64,000 bases of DNA from Microbacterium radiodurans (GCF_008710705.1 NZ_VYRZ01000001.1:1116001-1180000); one strand, 5' to 3'. Counted from the first letter of the stretch, positions 25,350-35,503 are shown. Made by a program: numbers and translations. The notes: generated by a model not told the origin, from the sequence alone.

Positions 25350-27418
25350 GCGCGACCGACGCCGAGATGACCGAGGACGAGCGCCTCGAGCACGAGATGG
25401 CCGAGCAGGCGCGCCAGAACTCCGGCGACTGGGACAGCGTTGCACCCGGCAAAGCGGCCCGCTTCGGACCGAGCTTCCTGCGGATGATCGGCCTACTGCG
25501 TCCCTACGCGGCGGTGTTCGCCCTGATGACCGTGCTCGGCGCGCTGGGCGTCGTGCTCGCAGTGCTGGCCCCGCGCATCCTCGGAAACGCCACCAACCTC
25601 ATCTTCGAGGGCATCGTCTCGAAGAACCTCGGCGATCAGTTCCCGGCCGGCACGAGCCAGCAGGCGGTCGTCGACGCGCTGAATGCCAACGGACAGGGCG
25701 ACATCGCCAACATCGTCGGCGCGATGGAGAACTTTCAGGTCGGCGCAGGCGTCGACTTCGACCGGCTCAAGTGGGTCGTGGCATCCGTGCTGGCGATCTA
25801 CGTGGGCTCCGCGATCCTCACGTGGCTGCAGGGCTTCGTCATCAACATCATCATGGTGAAGACCATGTGGCGCCTGCGGGAATCGGTCGAGGCCAAGATC
25901 AATCGACTTCCCCTGGCCTACTTCGACCGGGTGCAGCGGGGCGAGCTCATCTCCCGCGTCACGAACGACATCGACAACATCACCCAGACGATGCAGCAGT
26001 CGCTGTCGACGGCGCTGACGAGCGTGCTGACCGTCGTGGGCGTGTTGTTCATGATGTTCTCGATCTCGTGGCAGCTGGCCCTCGTCGCGCTGGTGTCGCT
26101 GCCGCTCATGGCTGTCATCTTCGGTGTGATCGGGCCGCGCTCGCAGAAGGCGTTCGCGACCCAGTGGCGCAAGGTCGGCCGGCTCAACGCGCGCGTCGAG
26201 GAATCGTTCTCGGGTCACGCCCTCGTCCGGGTCTACGGCCGCGAGCAGGACGCGCGCGAGAAGTTTGAGACCGAGAACGACGAGCTCTTCGAGGCGGCGT
26301 TCAAGGCGCAGTTCCTTTCCGGGCTGATCATGCCCGGCATGATGTTCATCGGAAACCTGACCTACGTCGGCATCGCCGTGCTCGGCGGCCTCATGGTCGC
26401 GTCGGGGCAGCTGCGCCTGGGCGATGTGCAGGCCTTCATCCAGTACTCCCAGCAGTTCACGCAGCCGCTGTCGGAGCTCGGCGGCATGGCAGCGGTCGTG
26501 CAGTCGGGCACCGCATCGGCCGAGCGCGTCTTCGAGCTGCTCGACGAAGACGAGCAGGATGCCGATGACGACGACGCACCGCGCGTCGCGGGTGGTCGCG
26601 GCGTCATCGAGTTCGAGCACGTCCGGTTCGCCTACTCGCCCGACAAGCCGCTCATCAGCGACCTGTCGTTCCGGGTCGAGCCGGGGCAGACGGTCGCGAT
26701 CGTCGGGCCGACCGGTGCGGGCAAGACGACGCTCGTGAACCTGCTCATGCGCTTCTACGAGCTCGACGGCGGGCGCATCCTGCTCGACGGTCAGGATATC
26801 GCCGAGCTCACGCGCGACGACGTGCGGTCGCGCACCGGCATGGTGCTGCAGGACCCATGGCTGTTCGCCGGCACCATCCGCGAGAACATCCGGTACGGCC
26901 GCGAGAGCGCGAGCGACGACGAGATCGTCGAGGCCGCCGTGGCGACCCGCGTCGACCGTTTCGTCCACGCTCTGCCCGAGGGGTACGACACGGTCCTCGA
27001 CGAGGATGCGGCGAACGTCTCGGCGGGCGAGAAGCAGCTCATCACGATCGCCCGAGCGTTCGTCGCGCAGCCGGCGGTGCTGATCCTCGACGAGGCGACG
27101 AGCTCCGTCGACACCCGCACCGAGCTGCTGCTGCAGCAGGCGATGTCGGCCCTGCGCGAGGGGCGCACGTCGTTCGTCATCGCGCATCGACTGTCGACCA
27201 TCCGCGACGCCGACCTGATCCTCGTGATGGAGCACGGCGACATCGTCGAGAAGGGAACGCACGAGGGGCTCATCGCCGCTCAGGGTGCCTACTGGCGGCT
27301 GTATCGCTCGCAGTTCGAGAAAGCCGCGACGGCGGATGCCGACGAGCTCGCCGGACCCGCCTCGGGGGAGCACGCGGGCGCCGCCACCGGGCCCGGGAAC
27401 GCGGGGGTCGAGGGATAG
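25346..27418 (+). CDS. ABC exporter half-transporter B (degenerate signature)
   Basis: The 690-residue protein overlaps the partner stop. A charged N-terminus of about 50 residues precedes six spans, and an outward loop of about 60 residues sits between spans 1 and 2. The ATPase domain has Walker A GPTGAGKTTL and canonical Walker B LILDEATSSVD, but the signature is NVSAGEKQ instead of LSGGQ. This complements partner A: the two proteins form one normal and one crippled ATP site. The tail after the ATPase is Ala/Gly/Glu-rich. Confidence 0.92.
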   Translation: MSATDAEMTEDERLEHEMAEQARQNSGDWDSVAPGKAARFGPSFLRMIGLLRPYAAVFALMTVLGALGVVLAVLAPRILGNATNLIFEGIVSKNLGDQFPAGTSQQAVVDALNANGQGDIANIVGAMENFQVGAGVDFDRLKWVVASVLAIYVGSAILTWLQGFVINIIMVKTMWRLRESVEAKINRLPLAYFDRVQRGELISRVTNDIDNITQTMQQSLSTALTSVLTVVGVLFMMFSISWQLALVALVSLPLMAVIFGVIGPRSQKAFATQWRKVGRLNARVEESFSGHALVRVYGREQDAREKFETENDELFEAAFKAQFLSGLIMPGMMFIGNLTYVGIAVLGGLMVASGQLRLGDVQAFIQYSQQFTQPLSELGGMAAVVQSGTASAERVFELLDEDEQDADDDDAPRVAGGRGVIEFEHVRFAYSPDKPLISDLSFRVEPGQTVAIVGPTGAGKTTLVNLLMRFYELDGGRILLDGQDIAELTRDDVRSRTGMVLQDPWLFAGTIRENIRYGRESASDDEIVEAAVATRVDRFVHALPEGYDTVLDEDAANVSAGEKQLITIARAFVAQPAVLILDEATSSVDTRTELLLQQAMSALREGRTSFVIAHRLSTIRDADLILVMEHGDIVEKGTHEGLIAAQGAYWRLYRSQFEKAATADADELAGPASGEHAGAATGPGNAGVEG

Positions 27419-27465
27419 GGTGAGACGCGGCGGACAGCTCCGCCCCGACGCGAGATGAGGCACGG

Positions 27466-28293
27466 TTGACCACTTCGACCCCACCCGGCTGGTACGACGA
27501 CGGTCACGGTGCACTCCGCTGGTGGGACGGCGCGCAGTGGACCGAGCACACGCACGTCGCGGAGCCGACGGCGGAGCCCGTCGCCACCGAGCCCGTCGCC
27601 GCAGAGACGGTCGCGACCGAGCCGGCCGCCGACGAGCCCGTCGCCGACGAGCCCGCGACAGCGGATGCGTCCCCAGCTCCGGTCGCGCCGCCGGTTCCGA
27701 CGGTGCCCGCCGGCGTCGTCGCGAGCACCGGCTCGTTCCCGGCGGCGGCGCCTGCCGCGCCCGCGGCCGGCTCCGACCGTCCGAGATCCAAGCTGTGGAT
27801 CGTCTTCGTCGCCCTCGGCGTCGTGGTCGTCGGGCTCCTCGTCCTCGCGGCCGTGTTCATTCCCCGCTTCATCGGCGACATCCTCACTCCGCCCGGGTCC
27901 GCACCCGGGCAGGAGTCCGTCCAGGGCTCCGACGCCGACGCCGCCGCGGATGCCGTGGAGGACTACGACGAGGCGTGGGACGACGTCGACTGCATCGCAT
28001 ACCAGGCGACGCTGAGCAGCGACTACCTCGCATCGTCCGGGTACACCGACTGCGCCGAGTTCGAGATCGCGGCGCAGCAGTTCGTCGATTCGGTCGAGGA
28101 CTACGAGGTCGCCATCCTGTCGACGACCCGCGAGGGCGACACGATCGTCGTCCAGACGCTGGAGTCCTACACCCAGGTCCTGGATCCGACCGGTCAGCCG
28201 CTCGAGACCCCGGTCCCGGGCAGCACCGGCTACCAGTACACCCTCGTGAACGAGGGCGGCTCCTGGGTCATCGACGAATTCGTGGAACAGTGA
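27466..28293 (+). CDS. DUF2510 domain single-span protein
   Basis: The frame opens with TTG 27466 and encodes 275 residues. The DUF2510 domain is PPGWYDDGHGALRWWDGAQWTEH, split over residues about 5-28. It is followed by a Val/Ala/Glu/Pro-rich linker with tandem EPVATEPVA repeats, one membrane span (about residues 107-132) and an exported domain with two cysteines (DCIAYQ and TDCAEF). The exported half resembles NTF2-like or DUF4878 domains. It overlaps the next gene by four bases. Confidence 0.75.
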   Translation: MTTSTPPGWYDDGHGALRWWDGAQWTEHTHVAEPTAEPVATEPVAAETVATEPAADEPVADEPATADASPAPVAPPVPTVPAGVVASTGSFPAAAPAAPAAGSDRPRSKLWIVFVALGVVVVGLLVLAAVFIPRFIGDILTPPGSAPGQESVQGSDADAAADAVEDYDEAWDDVDCIAYQATLSSDYLASSGYTDCAEFEIAAQQFVDSVEDYEVAILSTTREGDTIVVQTLESYTQVLDPTGQPLETPVPGSTGYQYTLVNEGGSWVIDEFVEQ

Positions 28294-29108
28294 CCCCCGC
28301 CGAGCGCGTCGCCCGCGGGCCGCGTTTCTACACCGCCTGCATCGGCGTCGGTCTCGCGGCCGGCCTCCTGTCGGGTCTGTTCGGCGTCGGCGGCGGCACC
28401 GTCATCGTGCCGCTGCTCGTCCTGTTCCTCGGCTTCGACCAGCGCCTCGCGGCGGGCACGTCGCTCGCGGCGATCGTGCCGACCGCATCCGTCGGGGTGA
28501 TCTCGTACGCGCTGACCGGATCGGTCGCCTGGATCCCGGCACTCATCCTGGCGGCGGGCGCCGTCATCGGCGCGCAGATCGGCAGCTGGCTCCTCGCCCG
28601 CATCCCGCAGAACGCGCTGCGGTGGGGTTTCGTGGGCTTCCTCCTCGTCGTCATCGTGATGCTCTTCATCGTCGTCCCCTCGCGCGAGGCGACCCTCGAG
28701 CTGAGCTGGGGGATCGGATTCGGGCTCGCCGGACTCGGCCTGTTCACCGGCATCATGGCGGGACTCCTCGGCGTCGGCGGCGGCGTGATCGTCGTCCCGG
28801 CGCTCATGTTCCTGTTCGGGACGAGCGACCTCATCGCCAAGGGGACGTCGCTGCTCATGATGATCCCGACCGCGATCTCGGGGACGATCGGCAACGCGCG
28901 CCGTCGCAACGTCGATCTCGTCGCCGCCGCGGTGGTGGGTGTCGCCGCGTGCACGACGACGGCGCTCGGCGCGCTCATCGCGACCCTCCTCGACCCCCTC
29001 GCCGGCAACATCCTCTTCGCGGTGTTCCTCACCTTCATCGGGGCGCAGATGGCGGTGCGGGCGGTTCGCGCGCACCGGTCGGCGCGTGTGAAGCGCGCCG
29101 ACGCCTGA
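28290..29108 (+). CDS. TauE/SafE family sulfite/anion permease
   Basis: GTG 28290 overlaps the preceding stop, giving 272 residues with about eight membrane spans in two repeats. Each repeat carries the glycine-rich signature GLFGVGGGTVIVPLLVLFLG or GLLGVGGGVIVVPALMFLFG. Family members export or import sulfite, sulfoacetate or other small organosulfur anions. The substrate is not known. Its coupling to a DUF2510 protein may be incidental. Confidence 0.9.
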   Translation: MTPAERVARGPRFYTACIGVGLAAGLLSGLFGVGGGTVIVPLLVLFLGFDQRLAAGTSLAAIVPTASVGVISYALTGSVAWIPALILAAGAVIGAQIGSWLLARIPQNALRWGFVGFLLVVIVMLFIVVPSREATLELSWGIGFGLAGLGLFTGIMAGLLGVGGGVIVVPALMFLFGTSDLIAKGTSLLMMIPTAISGTIGNARRRNVDLVAAAVVGVAACTTTALGALIATLLDPLAGNILFAVFLTFIGAQMAVRAVRAHRSARVKRADA

Positions 29109-29148
29109 GCGCCGTTTCTCCCGGCCGCGATCGCGGCGAGGGCCTCGG

Positions 29149-29154
29149 TAGAAT
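29149..29154 (+). promoter_or_regulatory. -10 box TAGAAT, leaderless type
   Basis: The hexamer ends 6 nt before the GTG at 29161 and starts the hadA-hadB-murB unit. Confidence 0.55.
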
Positions 29155-29160
29155 CGAGGG

Positions 29161-29610
29161 GTGTCCGTGAATCCTGATCTGGTCGAGCGCGTCTTCGCGC
29201 CGACCGCACCGTACCTGGTCGGGCGGGAGAAAGTGCGCGAGTTCGCCCGCGCCGTCTTCGCGACCGATCCGCAGCACGTCGACCCCGCAGCCGCGCAGGC
29301 CCTCGGCTACGCCGACGTCGTCGCGCCGCCGACGTTCGCCATGGTGGTGCAGGACCTCACCCTGCAGCAGCTGATCGCGGAACCCGACTCGGGGATCGTG
29401 CTCGAGCGCACCGTGCACGCCGAGCAGCGATTCCGCTACAGCCGGCCGATCGTCGCCGGCGACGAACTGACCGCGACGCTGTCGGTCACCGGCATCCGCG
29501 CCTTCGGCACGGGCGCCATGGTCACCAGCGAGGCCGAGATCACAGACGCCGCGAACGAGCACGTCGTGACGGCCGTCTCGGTGCTGCTGATCGGCGGGGA
29601 GGACGCATGA
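29161..29610 (+). CDS. HadA-like (R)-hydroxyacyl dehydratase subunit, MaoC-like N-terminal type
   Basis: The 149-residue hot-dog-fold protein opens VNPDLVERVFAP and contains YLVGREKVREFARAV and VVAPPTFAMVVQ, typical of the non-catalytic or regulatory partner (HadA) of a two-subunit dehydratase. It overlaps the next gene (ATGA). In mycobacteria such dimers dehydrate acyl chains in fatty or mycolic acid elongation. Microbacteriaceae lack mycolates, so a FAS-related role is likely. Confidence 0.85.
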   Translation: MSVNPDLVERVFAPTAPYLVGREKVREFARAVFATDPQHVDPAAAQALGYADVVAPPTFAMVVQDLTLQQLIAEPDSGIVLERTVHAEQRFRYSRPIVAGDELTATLSVTGIRAFGTGAMVTSEAEITDAANEHVVTAVSVLLIGGEDA

Positions 29611-30014
29611 GCGCGCACGAGGTCGGCGCCGTGGTCGCCGAACGGACTGTCGAGCTGACCCGGGAATCCCTCGTGCGCTATGCGGGGGCCTCGGGCGACT
29701 TCAATCCCATCCACTACCGCGATGACGTGGCGACGCGCGTCGGGCTGCCGGGCGTGCTCGCGCACGGCATGCTGACGATGGGTCTCGCCGTCGAGACGAT
29801 CGTCGAGTGGCTCGGCGACAGCGGCCGCATCCTGGAGTACGGCGTGCGCTTCACGCGACCGGTCGTCGTGGACGCCGAGAGCGGAGCCACCGTTCACGTC
29901 GTGGCGAAGGTGGGCGCGGTCGAGGAGACGGCGCTGCGCGTCGACCTGACCGTCCGCGCCGCCGACACGGTCGTGCTGGGCAAGGCCCAGGTGCGCGTCC
30001 GCATCCCGGAGTGA
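29607..30014 (+). CDS. HadB-like MaoC dehydratase, catalytic subunit
   Basis: The 135-residue MaoC hot-dog protein has the active-site stretch GDFNPIHYRDDVA (Asp and His of the hydratase 2 motif), followed by GVLAHGMLTMGLA. It pairs with the HadA-like protein upstream and overlaps the murB start. The three genes form one operon. Confidence 0.87.
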   Translation: MSAHEVGAVVAERTVELTRESLVRYAGASGDFNPIHYRDDVATRVGLPGVLAHGMLTMGLAVETIVEWLGDSGRILEYGVRFTRPVVVDAESGATVHVVAKVGAVEETALRVDLTVRAADTVVLGKAQVRVRIPE

Positions 30015-31153
30015 GCGTGCCCGAGATCGAACCGCGGTCCCTCGCGGAGCTGACGACCCTGCGCGCCGGTGCGCGTCCGGCCCGGATGATCGACGTGCGC
30101 ACCTCCGACGAGCTCGTCGAGACGCTCCGCGAGCTGTGGGGCGCGGGCGAGCCGTGGCTCGTCATCGGCGGCGGCTCGAACCTGCTCGTCGGCGACGAAC
30201 CCTTCGACGGCACCGTCGTGGTCGTCCGGACCACCGGCATCGAGCGGCTGCCCGCTCCTGACGCGGGGCGCGTGCGACTGCGGGTCCAGGCGGGGCACTC
30301 CTGGGACGACCTCGTCGAGTACGCCGTCGCCGAGGGGTTGAGCGGGATCGCGGCGATGTCGGGCATCCCGGGCACGACGGGCGCGGCGCCGGTGCAGAAC
30401 ATCGGTGCCTACGGGCAGGAGATCGTGCAGACGCTCGTCGAGGTCGAGCTCCTCGACGAGTCGACGGGGGATGTCTCGGTGGTGCCGGCATCCGAGCTCG
30501 GGCTGGGATTCCGCACCTCGGTCCTGAAGACGCACCACGGTTCGGTCGCGGCCCGCTCGGCGGTCATCGTGTCGGTGACGCTCGAACTCGACGACGTCGG
30601 TCATGGCGAGTTCGAGGTGACGGGCCCGCAGCTGCGCGGTGCGCTCGGCCTCGACCCCGAGGCTCGCGTGACGCTCCGCTGGATCCGTGAGACGGTGCTG
30701 GCCGTGCGCGCGAGCAAGGGCATGGTGCTCGACGACGCCGACAACGACACGTGGAGTGCCGGCTCGTTCTTCCAGAACGCGGTCGTCTCGGCCGCTTTCG
30801 CCCGCACCCTGCCCGCCGAGTGCCCGCGCTGGCCCGTCGCACCCGATCCGGTGGGGGACCGCGTCATCCCGCTCGAGCATTACTACGGTGTCGACCCGGT
30901 GGCCGCCGCGCCCGAACCCGACGTGAAGGTCAGTGCCGCGTGGCTCATCGAGCACGCAGGCATCGGCAAGGGGTTCGCCCTGCCCGGTTCGCGGGCGGGC
31001 CTGTCGACGAAGCACGCCCTCGCCCTGACGAACCGGGGCGGGGCGACGGCCGAGCAGCTCGCCGCGCTCGCACGGTTCATCCAGCAGCGCGTGCAGGCCG
31101 AGTTCGGCCTGGTGCTGCAGCCCGAGCCCGTGCTCGTGGGCGTCGAGCTCTGA
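30011..31153 (+). CDS. murB: UDP-N-acetylenolpyruvoylglucosamine reductase
   Basis: GTG 30011 overlaps the hadB stop; GTG 30017 is also possible. The 380-residue protein has the FAD-binding VIGGGSNLLVGD, the GIPGTTGAAPVQNIGAYGQE loop, the catalytic serine in AGSFFQN, and a conserved C-terminal KVSAAWLIEHAGIGKG and STKHALALTNRGGAT. It reduces enolpyruvyl-UDP-GlcNAc to UDP-MurNAc in peptidoglycan synthesis. Confidence 0.96.
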   Translation: MSVPEIEPRSLAELTTLRAGARPARMIDVRTSDELVETLRELWGAGEPWLVIGGGSNLLVGDEPFDGTVVVVRTTGIERLPAPDAGRVRLRVQAGHSWDDLVEYAVAEGLSGIAAMSGIPGTTGAAPVQNIGAYGQEIVQTLVEVELLDESTGDVSVVPASELGLGFRTSVLKTHHGSVAARSAVIVSVTLELDDVGHGEFEVTGPQLRGALGLDPEARVTLRWIRETVLAVRASKGMVLDDADNDTWSAGSFFQNAVVSAAFARTLPAECPRWPVAPDPVGDRVIPLEHYYGVDPVAAAPEPDVKVSAAWLIEHAGIGKGFALPGSRAGLSTKHALALTNRGGATAEQLAALARFIQQRVQAEFGLVLQPEPVLVGVEL

Positions 31154-31158
31154 CCCCC

Positions 31159-31222
31159 GGTCCACTCGCCGGAGAACGCGGGTGCACGAGCGCCCGCACC
31201 CGCGTTTTGCGGCGACTCGACC
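31159..31222. repeat. 64-bp palindromic repeat, copy A
   Basis: Two 27-nt arms (31159-31185 and 31196-31222) surround a 10-nt loop. The arm core is ACTCGCCG...AACGCGGGTGC with a few mismatches between arms. It starts 5 bp after the murB stop and ends on the base before the stop codon of the minus-strand nuclease gene. It may double as a bidirectional terminator. Confidence 0.85.
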
Positions 31223-32113
31223 TCAAGCTTGCCGGGCGAGCAAGCGACGGATGCGGCGGACGAGGGTCTCGGGGTCGTCGAAGTCGCGCGCTGTCACGAC
31301 CGTGACGCGGTAGCCGAGCGACTCGAGCTCGGCCCGCCGGGACTGATCCCGGCTCCATTGCGAGAGGTCGCGGTGATAGTCGCCGTCGTACTCGACGACC
31401 AGCCGTGCGTCGGGAAAGAGCATGTCGACACGCGCGACGAACCGTCCGCCGGCTCGAATCGCGACGTTCGTCCGAGGTCGGGGGAGCCCTGCCCGCACGA
31501 TGAGGACGCGAAGCTTCGATTCGCGGGGGGACTCGGCCCCGTCGTCGATGAGAGTGAGCGCCTCGGCGCGCCGAACAGCGCCACGGCTGCGCCCCGCCTT
31601 CGCATGCGCACGCGCGAGCGCTTCCGCAGTCGTCCGCGGCCCGCGGCGACTGATGAGGGCATCGCCGGCGGCGACGAGCGCGGGCACAGCGACCGAACCG
31701 CCGAGATCGACCCAGGTCCGCTCGAAAGTCGTCGCGCGGATGCCGTCGACCTCGGTCACGTCGTCGGCATCGACCGCGAGCGCCCGTCCCACGACCTCGG
31801 GCCTCCGGACACGGTTGGCGGGCAGGGCGACGGCGACGTGGGGTCGCGCGGCGGCGGCGACCTCGAGCGAGCGGGGGAGCGGCATCCCATGGACGAGCGC
31901 TGCCGTCGGACCGCAGACGAAGGCGCCGTCGGGCACCCGCGCGAGGATGAGTCGCAGCCGCGCGCGCTCGTCGATCTCGCCGCGCGCGCGAGCCCCGTGG
32001 ACCGGGGAGGTCAGGTCCTGCGCCCGGAGACGACCCGGGCTGACTCCGCGGTCCCGTGCCTCCTCGACGAGGAAGGTCGACGGCAGGGAGGGCGGAAGCT
32101 CGGCACGACGCAT
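31223..32113 (-). CDS. AbiEi-like / DUF559-type (Vsr-fold) nuclease-like protein 1
   Basis: ATG 32113 gives 296 residues. The N-terminal half resembles AbiEi-type winged-helix proteins: FVCGPTAALVHGMPLPR, VTEVDGIRATTFERTWVDL and ALVAAGDALI. The C-terminal 120 residues look like a DUF559 (restriction-endonuclease-like) fold: PRESKLRVLIVRAGLP supplies a Glu, RVDMLFPDARLVVEYDGDYH the Asp and ExD, and RRAELESLGYRVTVVTARD the last strand. No toxin partner gene is adjacent. Palindrome copies A and B flank it, A touching its stop codon and B 111 bp upstream of its start. The activity is inferred. Confidence 0.78.
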   Translation of the reverse strand: MRRAELPPSLPSTFLVEEARDRGVSPGRLRAQDLTSPVHGARARGEIDERARLRLILARVPDGAFVCGPTAALVHGMPLPRSLEVAAAARPHVAVALPANRVRRPEVVGRALAVDADDVTEVDGIRATTFERTWVDLGGSVAVPALVAAGDALISRRGPRTTAEALARAHAKAGRSRGAVRRAEALTLIDDGAESPRESKLRVLIVRAGLPRPRTNVAIRAGGRFVARVDMLFPDARLVVEYDGDYHRDLSQWSRDQSRRAELESLGYRVTVVTARDFDDPETLVRRIRRLLARQA

Positions 32114-32224
32114 GACCGCAGAATGCCGAGTCGCGAGCCGCGGCCGGTGCCGCGCCCCGCCCGCCGTGCACAACTCCTCCCTCGCCCGCCCATGTGCAGG
32201 CGCCGCGCCGTCCCCCGCTCCCAT

Positions 32225-32288
32225 CGTCGACTCGCCAGAAAGCGCGGGTCCGGGAGGGGCCGCACCCGCGTTTCGTGGCGACTCGACG
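32225..32288. repeat. 64-bp palindromic repeat, copy B
   Basis: The arms CGTCGACTCGCCAGAA... (32225-32251) and ...TTCGTGGCGACTCGACG (32262-32288) flank a 10-nt loop. It lies between the nuclease gene start and the aminotransferase stop (16 bp away). Confidence 0.85.
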
Positions 32289-32303
32289 GAAGGGGGGAGG
32301 GGG

Positions 32304-33503
<1,200 letters not shown>

Positions 33504-33509
33504 CCTCCG

Positions 33510-33515
33510 AGAGTA
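33510..33515 (-). promoter_or_regulatory. -10 box TACTCT, leaderless type
   Basis: On the minus strand the hexamer ends 6 nt before the aminotransferase GTG. GGAGG also touches the start codon but is too close to act as a Shine-Dalgarno. Confidence 0.5.
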
Positions 33516-33595
33516 GCGGCGCCGTCCACCGGATAGTGGCCCGGCTCGGACGATCGGGATTGTCCTTCTTCGGCAGAACCGGGCACGGTGGTGTC

Positions 33596-34477
33596 ATGAC
33601 GACGAGAACGACGGCGCCGACCATCGTGCGGGGACTGACGAAACGCTACGGCGACGTGACCGCGGTCGACGACGTGAGCTTCGAGGTCCCCGCCGGGGGC
33701 GTGTTCGCGTTCCTCGGCACGAACGGTGCGGGCAAGTCGACGACGATCGGTGCGCTCACGACCGTCATCGAGCCGGATGCCGGTTCCCTCCAGGTCGCGG
33801 GCCACGACGTCCGCGCCGAGGGCGATGCCGTCCGCCGGGCCATCGGCGTCGTCTTCCAGGACTCCCTCCTCGACGACGCGCTCAGCGTCCGCGAGAACCT
33901 CACCGTGCGCGCGCGGCCGTACTTCGCGAGCACCGACGCCATCCGCGAGCGGATCGCGCGTCTGGTCGAGATCATCGACCTCGGCGACTTCGTCGACCGT
34001 CGGTACGGCCGGCTCTCGGGTGGGCAGCGTCGGCGTGCCGACATCGCGCGGGCTCTGCTCCACGACCCCGAGATCGTCTTCCTCGACGAGCCGACGACAG
34101 GACTCGATCCGGCGAGCCGGCAGATGGTGTGGCGGACGATCCACGAGCTGCGCGAGCGCGCGGGTCTCACGGTCTTCCTCACGACGCACTACCTCGAGGA
34201 GACGGAGGAGGCCGACCGTGTCTGCATCATCGACCGGGGGCGGATCGTGGCCGACGGCACTCCGGCGGAGCTCCGGGCGCGTCACAGCTCCAGCATCCTC
34301 TCGCTGTCGACCTCGGCGGGAAGCGAGCGCATCGCCGTCGCCGACGCGACGGAGGCACGTCGCATCCTGCGCGATCGGGGCGACGACGTGCTCGACTTCG
34401 AATTCCGCCACGGCCGGATGGATGACGTCTTCCTCGCCCTGACCGGGCGCGCGGCGACCGGGGAGGCGGCACGATGA
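33596..34477 (+). CDS. ABC-2 type exporter ATP-binding protein
   Basis: ATG 33596 is chosen over the longer frame, giving 293 residues. Walker A is GTNGAGKSTT, the signature is LSGGQRRR, Walker B is VFLDEPTTGLD and the switch is TTHYLEE. The C-terminal 70 residues match the DrrA/CcmA daunorubicin-resistance branch. It is coupled to the permease (ATGA). The likely role is drug or polymer export. Confidence 0.92.
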   Translation: MTTRTTAPTIVRGLTKRYGDVTAVDDVSFEVPAGGVFAFLGTNGAGKSTTIGALTTVIEPDAGSLQVAGHDVRAEGDAVRRAIGVVFQDSLLDDALSVRENLTVRARPYFASTDAIRERIARLVEIIDLGDFVDRRYGRLSGGQRRRADIARALLHDPEIVFLDEPTTGLDPASRQMVWRTIHELRERAGLTVFLTTHYLEETEEADRVCIIDRGRIVADGTPAELRARHSSSILSLSTSAGSERIAVADATEARRILRDRGDDVLDFEFRHGRMDDVFLALTGRAATGEAAR

Positions 34478-35349
34478 GAACCGTCGGAGCGCACATCGGT
34501 CGCAACCTGCGCCTCTTCTACCGCGACCCCCTGGGCGTCTTCTTCTCGCTGACGGGCGCGCTCGTCGTCTTCCTGCTGTACGCGCTGTTCCTCGGTCAGA
34601 TGCAGATCGACTCCCTGTCGAACTCGCCCGGCCTGAACGCCGATGCAGCGGGCGACTTCGTCGACTCGTGGATGTTCGCCGGCGTCGTCGCGGTCGCCGC
34701 GGTCACGACGCCGCTCGGTGCGCTGGCGACGTTCGTGGAGGATGCCGGCAGCGGACGATTCCGCGATTTCCTCGTCTCACCGGTGCGCCGCCCGCAACTG
34801 GTGCTCGGCTACCTCGGCTCGGCTTTCGTCATCGGACTGATGACGACGCTCGTCGTGCTGGGCGTCGCCCTGGGCTACCTCGCGCTGACCGGTCGAGGGC
34901 TGCCCGATGCCGGCCAGCTCGCCCGCATCGTGGGGTGGACCGTCGTGTCCGTGGCTGCCTACACGGCGCTCTGGGCGTTCGTGGTGTCGTTCCTCAAGAC
35001 GAGCGGGGCCTTCTCGGGCCTGTCGACGCTGGTCGGCACGCTCACCGGCTTCGTCGCCGGCGCCTACATCCCCGTCGGGGCGTTCCCCGACGCCGTGCGC
35101 GACGCGGTCGCGGTGCTGCCGTTCGCGCAGTCGGCGATGCTGGTGCGCCGCGAGTTCGCCGCCGAGCCGCTCGACCGGCTCGCGGCGGGTTCGGCCGAGG
35201 CGACCGAGCAGCTGAGCCGGACGTACGGAATGGAGCTGCAGGTGGCGGACGGCGTCGTCCCGGTGTGGGTCGCCGCCGTCGTGCTCGTGGTCGTGACGGT
35301 CGCCTTCACCGCGCTCGCCGCCGCCCGCATCCGCTCACGCATCCGCTGA
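34474..35349 (+). CDS. ABC-2 type exporter permease
   Basis: The 291-residue protein has six membrane spans. NLRLFYRDPLGVFFSL opens the ABC-2 domain, and VEDAGSGRFRDFLVSPVRRPQLVLGY is the amphipathic coupling region. A large outer loop of about 60 residues lies before the last span. It partners the ATPase upstream. Confidence 0.9.
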   Translation: MRTVGAHIGRNLRLFYRDPLGVFFSLTGALVVFLLYALFLGQMQIDSLSNSPGLNADAAGDFVDSWMFAGVVAVAAVTTPLGALATFVEDAGSGRFRDFLVSPVRRPQLVLGYLGSAFVIGLMTTLVVLGVALGYLALTGRGLPDAGQLARIVGWTVVSVAAYTALWAFVVSFLKTSGAFSGLSTLVGTLTGFVAGAYIPVGAFPDAVRDAVAVLPFAQSAMLVRREFAAEPLDRLAAGSAEATEQLSRTYGMELQVADGVVPVWVAAVVLVVVTVAFTALAAARIRSRIR

Positions 35350-35353
35350 CGCG

Positions 35354-35417
35354 CGTCGACTCGCCACGAAACGCGGGTGCTGGCAGGAGAGGACCGGCGA
35401 TTCGTGGCGAGTCGATC
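35354..35417. repeat. 64-bp palindromic repeat, copy C
   Basis: Arm 1 (35354-35380) reads CGTCGACTCGCCACGAA then ACGCGGGTGC. Arm 2 (35391-35417) has 22 of 27 positions complementary, and the loop is 10 nt. It lies 4 bp after the permease stop. Confidence 0.85.
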
Positions 35418-35503
35418 GTTATCGGGACGTTGCCGGAGCCGCCGCGGGCGGTCGATGTCCCCGGGCCTCGCGTGATACCGGGGATGGAGCGGGACCTCAA
35501 GTC

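Noticed and set aside
31223..32113. Type IV toxin-antitoxin AbiE pair
   Set aside because: The protein resembles AbiEi but has a nuclease-like C-terminus, and no AbiEii nucleotidyltransferase is adjacent at either locus.
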